In this document: positions 1 through 4,391 of the stretch, piece by piece
How the letters are laid out: each line of letters starts with the position of its first letter
Numbering within the stretch: position 1 is the first letter of the stretch
Assembly: GCA_021850085.1 (NCBI GenBank)
Contig: JAJZRZ010000118.1
Span: forward strand, 1 to 5,578
DNA from: Actinomycetes bacterium
GTDB taxonomy: Bacteria; Actinomycetota; Coriobacteriia; Anaerosomatales; Anaerosomataceae
Reading direction: 5' to 3'
DNA length: 5,578 nt
Made by a program: the position numbers and the translations under genes
Notes under the pieces: generated by a model
What the model was told of the DNA's origin: nothing
Seen by the model: only the letters and a program-made list of their open reading frames with translations
Database searches by the model: none

Positions 1-34
1 CAGCGATAGGTGGGGTGTTCAGGGGTTCGGCCAC
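1..34 (-). CDS. Start of a downstream T4SS operon gene (partial, 11 codons)
   Basis: A GTG codon at 34-32 follows a perfect AGGAGG at 44-39 with a 4-base spacer. It reads (V/M)-A-E-P-L-N-T-P-P-I-A before leaving the left edge with no stop. The ribosome-binding site directly abuts the TAG stop of the VirB4 gene (47-45), the same tight packing as elsewhere in this operon, so I take it as a real next gene. The visible residues are too few for any family assignment. In Gram-positive conjugation clusters the gene after VirB4 is often a cell-wall hydrolase (NlpC/P60, CHAP or lytic transglycosylase, the VirB1 role). That is only an expectation from gene order. The slightly short spacer is the main doubt about this start. 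Confidence 0.55.
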   Translation of the reverse strand, partial: MAEPLNTPPIA

Positions 35-38
35 GATG

Positions 39-44
39 CCTCCT
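39..44 (-). promoter_or_regulatory. Ribosome-binding site of the gene leaving the left edge
   Basis: The minus strand reads AGGAGG, a full match to the anti-Shine-Dalgarno core, four bases before GTG at 34-32. It starts immediately after the VirB4 TAG stop, so ribosomes finishing VirB4 could reinitiate here. It is the main evidence that another gene starts at position 34. Confidence 0.6.
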
Positions 45-1913
45 CTACGCCGCTGGCGTCTTCTCGCTGCTCGTCGACAGAAGCTGCACCATCCTGGGCG
101 TGCGTTTTACGTCGAGGATGCACTTGCGCTGCCCCACCATGAGCAGGCAGCGGCCGACCGCCTTGCGAGCCACAGCGTCGGCCTCGGCACGCGAGAGGTC
201 GTACAGATCCACGATGTGTGCGAGCTCGCGCCCGTCGGCGCCGAAGACGACCTTCGTGCTGGCGTTGTCGAGCACAGCTCGGCCCTGCCGCTCAATCGCG
301 GGGTCGAGGAAGTCGCTCACGTTCTGCGTGGCGACCATGAGTGCGCCGCCGTACTTGCGGATCCGCTTGGCGAAGTTCTTGATTGCCTCAAGCGTCGCTG
401 GCGTCTTGGGGTCGATCGCCAGGTGCGCCTCGTCCATGACGACGAGAAGATGCTCGCCGGTGTCGCGGTTTGCCTGGATCTCACGCCACATGAGCTGCGT
501 GATGAGGTGGTACTGCGCCGCGTACGTGGACGAGTCGGCCTCCTGGAGCGAGTGGGTAGAGAACACGAGCACGTCGCTCCCGAGCGTGACGTTCGTCTGT
601 CCGTCCCACATGAGCCCCCGCGAACCCTCGGTGAGGTTCTTGAAGAACAGATCGAGCCCCGCGTACGCCTCACGCTCGCCGGCCGACGGCTCGGCCGCGG
701 CGTGCACGCGCGAGGCGATCTGGGTGCGCAGGTCCGAAAGCGTCGGCCAGGCCGTCATGTGACCCACGCTCGTGAGGTCCAAAGTCAGTCCGTGAGCCCG
801 ATACAGCTCACGGACCTCGATCTCGAGGATCTCGCGCGCAGTGTAGTCGTCCGGCAGTTGCAGAGCGAAGAAGGTCTTGAGGAACTCAAGGTGCCGTGCC
901 ACGGGATTGAAGCGGCCGGTATCGGCCTCTTCCTCGTCGTCGGCCACCGCCTCTGTGGCCCAGACCTCGAGCGGGTTGATGACTGTCGCGCCGCTGTTGC
1001 CTGCGTCGATCCACTGGCCGTCGATCCGGGCCGACAGCGCCCGGTACTCATCCTCTGGGTCGATGATGATGACCTTTGTGCCGGCCATGTGCTCCATGAG
1101 GATGTCGAGCTTCATGAACGTCGACTTGCCGCCGCCAGCGTTGCCGAGCACCACCATGTTCGCGTTGGAGCGATCGGCGAAACCCGACGAACCGAACCGC
1201 CAGCGGTCGATCACGACGACTCCGCCGGTGGTGTCGAGCCCGTAGACCTTGCCGTAGCCGTCGTTGATGCCCGCCGCCGAGAACGGCGCGGCTGCGGCCA
1301 GTGTGCTCGACGGCATCGGCATCGCGTAGAGCTCGTGAAGCCGCGCGGAGCGATAGCCGTAGGGGCTTGAGTGCAGCATCGCGTCCTTGGTCATGAACCA
1401 CGGGCGCTGGGCGATGATCTGGTTCGCCGCGAGCCGGCCCTGCACCTCTTTGACGCGCGATGTCAGCGCCTCGGCGTTCTCGGCGGTCACGATGAAGGAC
1501 ACGACCGCGTCGAACATCGCCTGGTTCTCCGAACCGGACAGCCGCAGGAGCTCCGCTGCCTGGTCCCGCTTCGCCGAGGCCTGCATGCGCTCGTACGCGC
1601 CCTTGTTCTTGCTCTCGGCCTGGAAGCTCCAGCCCGAGAGTGAGTCCGAGACGATGCGGTTGAACTCTGCGGCGCTTCGGCGCACCGCATCGATGTGCAC
1701 GGTCACGCCGGGCAGGCGGATGCGTGAGAGCCACTCGGCCGGCAGCCGGGCCGGATACTTCGTGACCACGAGGACGGCCATGTACTGGTCGCCAAACCGG
1801 CACGCGTTCTTGTCCGAGAACTCGGCCACCACAGGCGCGATGAGCTCCTGCAGGCGTGTGTTCGGCAGGATCTGCGTGACCTGCTCGGTCAGTTCGTTCT
1901 TGTTGCGGGGCAT
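45..1913 (-). CDS. virB4: VirB4-family conjugation ATPase (TraE/TrsE type)
   Basis: This is a 622-residue cytoplasmic or membrane-associated ATPase that energises T4SS assembly and substrate transfer. Residues about 20-210 match the VirB4 middle region, with the family-like stretch ELIAPVVAEF (23-32), then YMAVLVVTKYP (44-54) and EWL (60-62). Walker A is GNAGGGKST (257-265, Lys263) and Walker B is LLVVMDEAH (489-497, Asp494-Glu495). IDPEDEY (284-290), INPLEVW (312-318) and the KRIRKYGG / ATQNVSDFL block (516-535) also fit VirB4. An acidic insert (DDEEEAD, 325-331) follows INPLEVW. All catalytic motifs are present, so it looks functional. It lacks the extreme N-terminal TraC-like domain of longer (about 800-residue) VirB4 proteins. 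That domain is encoded by the gene just upstream, 17 bp away. The ATG at 1913 has GAAGGGCGGAA four bases before it. The stop is TAG at 47-45. Confidence 0.95.
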   Translation of the reverse strand: MPRNKNELTEQVTQILPNTRLQELIAPVVAEFSDKNACRFGDQYMAVLVVTKYPARLPAEWLSRIRLPGVTVHIDAVRRSAAEFNRIVSDSLSGWSFQAESKNKGAYERMQASAKRDQAAELLRLSGSENQAMFDAVVSFIVTAENAEALTSRVKEVQGRLAANQIIAQRPWFMTKDAMLHSSPYGYRSARLHELYAMPMPSSTLAAAAPFSAAGINDGYGKVYGLDTTGGVVVIDRWRFGSSGFADRSNANMVVLGNAGGGKSTFMKLDILMEHMAGTKVIIIDPEDEYRALSARIDGQWIDAGNSGATVINPLEVWATEAVADDEEEADTGRFNPVARHLEFLKTFFALQLPDDYTAREILEIEVRELYRAHGLTLDLTSVGHMTAWPTLSDLRTQIASRVHAAAEPSAGEREAYAGLDLFFKNLTEGSRGLMWDGQTNVTLGSDVLVFSTHSLQEADSSTYAAQYHLITQLMWREIQANRDTGEHLLVVMDEAHLAIDPKTPATLEAIKNFAKRIRKYGGALMVATQNVSDFLDPAIERQGRAVLDNASTKVVFGADGRELAHIVDLYDLSRAEADAVARKAVGRCLLMVGQRKCILDVKRTPRMVQLLSTSSEKTPAA

Positions 1914-1917
1914 GAGC

Positions 1918-1928
1918 TTCCGCCCTTC
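1918..1928 (-). promoter_or_regulatory. Ribosome-binding site of VirB4 (shared 11-base block, copy 1)
   Basis: The minus strand reads GAAGGGCGGAA, ending four bases before the VirB4 ATG at 1913. AAGGG pairs with the 5' part of the anti-Shine-Dalgarno region at a spacing of about 9 bases. The whole site fits in the 17-bp gap after the TGA of the TraC-like gene. The identical 11 bases precede that gene too (2562-2552). Confidence 0.6.
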
Positions 1929-1930
1929 AG

Positions 1931-2545
1931 TCAGATGCCGACGAGCGGCGCGATGTTGAGTGACGGGTCGTCGGAGGGCAGTGTGACGGCAGGGGAGGGC
2001 AGACTGAATCGCACGAACGTGTTGATCACGTCGGCCGCGCTCATCCAGCTTGCGGAGATCCCGCGCGTGCCGAGCGTGGCGATGAAGTTGCGGACCTCCG
2101 TGAAGAGGTCGTTTCGCTGCGCTTCGGTCGCCGCCGGGGGCGTCGTGAGGAGGAAGAAGAAGTCCCGCTCGGCTGCGTTGCCCGTGCTCATCAGGTCGGC
2201 CACGAACTCGATCTGGTCGGCGATGAGCGTGCGCCGACCGCTCGTGGTGGCCCGCTCCATGAGGCTGCGCAGGTGGTTCATCTGCTCTTCGAGGTCGGCC
2301 GCACGAGGGCCGATGTAGATCCGCACGCCCACGGTGAGCGAGTTGTACGCCGCCTGGAAGGCGTCGAAGTTCGCCGCCACACCGCCAGCGTCCTTGAGCG
2401 TCATGTCCTGCGGCTGCACCCGCAGATGCACGGCGTAGGTGCCGTCGGTGAGCAGCGTGTAGTCACCGGCGGGTGACCTGAGCACGTCAGAGACGGGGAT
2501 CAGATCCGCCATCGTGTCGGCCGGTGACGTCTTAGGCTTGAGCAT
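1931..2545 (-). CDS. Stand-alone TraC-like / VirB4 N-terminal domain protein (TrsD-like)
   Basis: This 204-residue soluble protein has no membrane segment or signal peptide. Residues 13-45 (ADLIPVSDVL, then GDYTLLTDGTYAVHLRV) resemble the opening of TraC/VirB4 proteins, where an I-x-D-V element leads into a beta-rich domain. Residues 56-100 (aromatic and helical, then VRIYIGP and DLEEQM) and 126-135 (ERDFFFLLTT) continue that fold. No Walker motif is present, so it cannot be an ATPase alone. Its position directly before VirB4 matches the trsC-trsD-trsE order of staphylococcal conjugative plasmids, as I recall it. I infer that it supplies in trans the N-terminal domain missing from the neighbouring 622-residue ATPase. 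The ATG at 2545 is preferred over Met12 (2512), which has no ribosome-binding site. The start overlaps the preceding gene by 14 bp, which suggests translational coupling. Family placement is by motif feel, not alignment. Confidence 0.75.
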   Translation of the reverse strand: MLKPKTSPADTMADLIPVSDVLRSPAGDYTLLTDGTYAVHLRVQPQDMTLKDAGGVAANFDAFQAAYNSLTVGVRIYIGPRAADLEEQMNHLRSLMERATTSGRRTLIADQIEFVADLMSTGNAAERDFFFLLTTPPAATEAQRNDLFTEVRNFIATLGTRGISASWMSAADVINTFVRFSLPSPAVTLPSDDPSLNIAPLVGI

Positions 2546-2882
2546 CGGTGATTCCGCCCTTCTCGATCCTGAGGTAGTAGCGCTTGGGCTCGCGGACCCA
2601 GCGAAGTGAGTTCTTGAGGAAGTCGGCCACCGTCACGTCGGCCACCGAATCGGTCACCAGCCCCCAGCCGGTCATGATCCAGAGTCCCGCCGCGAGCAGT
2701 CCGACGAACACGACCCGTGTGGTAATCGCAGCGACGATCGCGGCGAGAGGGGCGGTGCCGAGCACGTAGTACATGTAGACCTGGTTGTGCCTCGGCACGT
2801 TGGGTGTGAGCACCTGCTTGCCGAGCGCCACGCGCGACGGGGCCAGATAGCCCTCTCGCTGTTCTTCTTCTGCTGTCGCCAT
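2532..2882 (-). CDS. PrgI/VirB3-like small T4SS membrane protein
   Basis: This 116-residue protein has a polar N-terminus (1-33), two closely spaced hydrophobic segments (about 36-53 and 56-76) and a C-terminal soluble tail. The tail contains WVREPKRYYLR (95-105), resembling the basic-aromatic tails of PrgI-family proteins. PrgI/VirB3-type proteins sit in the membrane beside VirB4 and are usually encoded just before it; here only the TraC-like gene intervenes. No catalytic residues are expected or seen. The ATG at 2882 has a perfect AGGAGG eight bases upstream (2896-2891), giving strong support for the start. The TAA at 2534-2532 lies 14 bp inside the next gene. TcpE-like or TrsC-like would be equivalent labels. 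Sequence similarity to PrgI is weak by eye, so the call rests on topology, tail and gene order. Confidence 0.65.
   Translation of the reverse strand: MATAEEEQREGYLAPSRVALGKQVLTPNVPRHNQVYMYYVLGTAPLAAIVAAITTRVVFVGLLAAGLWIMTGWGLVTDSVADVTVADFLKNSLRWVREPKRYYLRIEKGGITDAQA
2552..2562 (-). promoter_or_regulatory. Ribosome-binding site of the TraC-like gene (shared 11-base block, copy 2)
   Basis: The minus strand reads GAAGGGCGGAA, ending six bases before the ATG at 2545. It lies inside the coding sequence of the PrgI-like gene, in the codons for its Glu-Lys-Gly-Gly-Ile segment (residues 107-111). It is the same 11-mer that precedes VirB4 at 1928-1918. Confidence 0.6.
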
Positions 2883-2890
2883 GCTGGGAG

Positions 2891-2896
2891 CCTCCT
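2891..2896 (-). promoter_or_regulatory. Ribosome-binding site of the PrgI-like gene
   Basis: The minus strand reads AGGAGG, eight bases before the ATG at 2882. It overlaps the TAG stop (2897-2895) of the 77-residue gene upstream, so termination and reinitiation would occur at the same spot. Confidence 0.75.
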
Positions 2897-3128
2897 ATCG
2901 GAACAACTGAGCGATCGCGGCAAGAATGCCGCCTGATAACACGAGAGAGATCAGGGCTGCGGCCATGACCGGCCGTGCGATCGTCCAGAGACTCGGCCGC
3001 GTCTCGCCGGGGGTAAGGACCGCCTTGATCGCCGAGATGCCGGCGCGCGCGATCGCCGAGACGCTGACCACGCCGAGGAACACCGCCGACCAACCGAGTA
3101 CTGTGTTCGCTGCTGTCTGCTGGGCCAC
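2895..3128 (-). CDS. Unrecognised 77-residue protein with two membrane segments
   Basis: The protein starts VAQQTAANTV (GTG start read as Met). Hydrophobic segments lie at about 10-28 (GWSAVFLGVVSVSAIA core) and 54-73 (MAAALISLVLSGGILAAIA core). A loop of about 25 residues between them carries Arg29, Lys35, Arg44 and Arg52, and suggests a hairpin with the loop in the cytoplasm. No signal peptide or known motif is visible. The GTG at 3128 lies 2 bp after the TrbL stop and follows GAGGGCGGGG (3143-3134). The reading frame stays open further upstream to 3257, but that part lies over TrbL codons, is arginine/glycine/aspartate-rich and has no good site. The two-segment hairpin recalls VirB2 or TrbD/VirB3-size proteins, so it could be a second pilin-like subunit or a channel accessory. 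I do not recognise the family. Confidence 0.75.
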   Translation of the reverse strand: MAQQTAANTVLGWSAVFLGVVSVSAIARAGISAIKAVLTPGETRPSLWTIARPVMAAALISLVLSGGILAAIAQLFR

Positions 3129-3130
3129 AG

Positions 3131-4021
3131 CTACCCCGCCCTCGCGACCGCAAGGCGAGCGAACTCGAACGTCGCCATGCGCGCCATCGAGCCCACACCC
3201 GTCGGCGTGGCCTGGTGCGTCATCTGCGCGACGAATGCCGGCAGTGCAATCGTGCACGCCATCAGTCCCATCGTCGCGACGAACTCATGAATCGGGTCCG
3301 TCCCGAACCCGGAGATATTGAGTCCGGTCACCAGGCCGATGATTGTGAGGTTCAGGAGGTAGAGCTGCAGCGCCTGCGTGAACGCCAGCGTCAGGAGTTG
3401 TCGAGTCCACGCCGCGAACAGAGAGCGGTCGGGCGAGGCGAAGTTCAGCGCCAGCACCGGTCCGATGAACACCATGATCGCGAGCTCCACCGAGCGCTTC
3501 GTGACCTGGAAGAAGATCACGATGAGCCCGATTCCGAGGAAGAGCATCACCACGGCCAGAAGGAGCTGGCCCGTCGGGTTGTTCGCGGTCAGGCCGATCG
3601 TCACGAGACGCTTCATCACCTCGGCCGCCTGCAGTTGGCTCGAGACCGCTCCCGCAGCCGAGTTGGTCAGCACGTCGCTCGTGAGCTTGTTGCCGACATC
3701 GACGGCGAGCGAGACTGCGAGCGGGATCGACCAGATGAGCGCGGCCGCCCCGGCGGCGCGGATGAGCACCGAGTCGAGCGGATCGCTGTCCTCCCCGGAG
3801 AGCTGCAGGATGTAGCGCGAGTAGACGTCGAGCCCGACCTTCAGACCCAGCACGGCCGTGGCGAACACCTGCACCGTGGTCATGGCGTTCACGACGGGAG
3901 CCCAGTGGATCAGCGCGTCTGATAGCGTACCGACACTGATGAGCACCTTGGCGATCATGTCGAAGCCGCCGCTGAACACGCCGACGAGCCAGCCATTCCA
4001 CCAGGCAGTGATGGTGTCCAT
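3131..4021 (-). CDS. VirB6/TrbL-like polytopic T4SS channel protein
   Basis: This 296-residue membrane protein has hydrophobic segments near residues 10-30, 43-63, 86-108, 151-172, 178-195, 207-232 and 244-266. VirB6/TrbL proteins form the inner-membrane or cytoplasmic-membrane part of the conjugation channel that contacts the DNA substrate. The paired segments at 151-195 and WTRQLLTLAFTQALQ (205-219) look like the conserved TrbL core. The loop at about 109-150 between segments three and four would be the main extracytoplasmic loop, and the C-terminus (277-296) is a short basic tail. The start MDTITAWWNGW (ATG at 4021) is 8 bp after the pilin-like gene. The open frame reaches further to 4120, but those 33 extra residues overlap the pilin gene and are basic and unlike a membrane-protein N-terminus. 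The ribosome-binding site is weak (AGAAG, 5-base spacer), consistent with coupling to the gene before it. Confidence 0.82.
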   Translation of the reverse strand: MDTITAWWNGWLVGVFSGGFDMIAKVLISVGTLSDALIHWAPVVNAMTTVQVFATAVLGLKVGLDVYSRYILQLSGEDSDPLDSVLIRAAGAAALIWSIPLAVSLAVDVGNKLTSDVLTNSAAGAVSSQLQAAEVMKRLVTIGLTANNPTGQLLLAVVMLFLGIGLIVIFFQVTKRSVELAIMVFIGPVLALNFASPDRSLFAAWTRQLLTLAFTQALQLYLLNLTIIGLVTGLNISGFGTDPIHEFVATMGLMACTIALPAFVAQMTHQATPTGVGSMARMATFEFARLAVARAG

Positions 4022-4029
4022 GAGGGCTT

Positions 4030-4365
4030 CTAGCCGAACTGCGTGATGAGGAACGGCACGAGCCACGGCAGCACGGCGAATGCGATGCACAGGGCGAGCA
4101 GGCCCCAGAACTGCTGCCAACGCTGCCGCCGCATGTGCTCGTCTTGCGTGAGCACAGCCATGGTGATGAGCACGCCGCCGCCGATGACCGCGATCGTGGC
4201 GAAGACCAGCGTCACGCCGGTCTGTACCTGTTTGGCGAGCGTGTCGACCTTGGCGAAGAACCCGGTAATGTCAGTCACGGCCAGCGCGACCGTGGGCGTC
4301 GCCGCAGCTAGCGCGAACGTCGCGGCCACCAGCGCAGTGCGACCCTTCTGGTGCAGTCCGGTCAT
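4030..4365 (-). CDS. VirB2/TrbC-like pilin candidate with signal peptide
   Basis: This 111-residue precursor has a basic N-region (MTGLHQKGR), a hydrophobic core (11-25) and an Ala27-Leu28-Ala29 cleavage site, leaving about 82 mature residues. The mature part has a short amphipathic lead (30-48), a first membrane segment (51-72), a charged loop with EHMRRQRWQQ (76-85) and a second segment (86-107). That is the VirB2/TrbC layout: a two-helix hairpin whose basic loop faces the cytoplasm before assembly, forming the pilus or channel lining. It lies directly before the TrbL gene, as expected. I chose the ATG at 4365 because AGAGGAG (4381-4375) lies nine bases upstream and the resulting leader is textbook. 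An ATG at 4395 overlaps the VirD4 stop as ATGA, but has no clear ribosome-binding site and would add ten polar residues. Primary sequence similarity to known pilins was not tested. Confidence 0.7.
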   Translation of the reverse strand: MTGLHQKGRTALVAATFALAAATPTVALAVTDITGFFAKVDTLAKQVQTGVTLVFATIAVIGGGVLITMAVLTQDEHMRRQRWQQFWGLLALCIAFAVLPWLVPFLITQFG

Positions 4366-4374
4366 AGCTCCACT

Positions 4375-4381
4375 CTCCTCT
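4375..4381 (-). promoter_or_regulatory. Ribosome-binding site of the pilin-like gene
   Basis: The minus strand reads AGAGGAG, nine bases before the ATG at 4365, inside the 26-bp gap after VirD4. It decides between this start and the in-frame ATG at 4395. Confidence 0.6.
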
Positions 4382-4391
4382 GTCGAGTCCC

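Noticed and set aside
15..1370. Long open frame of 451 codons on the plus strand
   Set aside because: It lies wholly antisense to VirB4, whose motifs are unmistakable. Its product is rich in R, V, E, D, H and L with no domain, as expected for the complement of a G+C-rich coding frame.
1048..1803. Minus-strand open frame of 251 codons within VirB4
   Set aside because: It is in a different frame over well-conserved VirB4 codons including Walker A, and is Arg/Gly/Ala-rich without motifs, so it is a shadow frame.
2500..3198. Minus-strand open frame of 232 codons over the TraC-like, PrgI-like and 77-residue genes
   Set aside because: It overlaps three better supported genes with good ribosome-binding sites, and its product is low-complexity Arg/Gly/Ser-rich.
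3129..3257. Longer version of the 77-residue membrane protein starting at 3257
   Set aside because: The added residues are encoded over TrbL codons and are rich in Asp, Gly and Arg. The GTG at 3128 has a purine-rich site and the expected 2-bp spacing.
3215..3922. Plus-strand open frame of 235 codons, very rich in Arg, Glu, His and Asp
   Set aside because: It is antisense to the TrbL-like gene. The charged composition is the mirror of hydrophobic membrane codons, and there is no plausible ribosome-binding site or family match.
4022..4120. N-terminal extension of the TrbL-like protein by 33 residues
   Set aside because: The extra segment overlaps the pilin-like gene, is basic and irregular, and the ATG at 4021 gives a natural membrane-protein start 8 bp after the previous stop.
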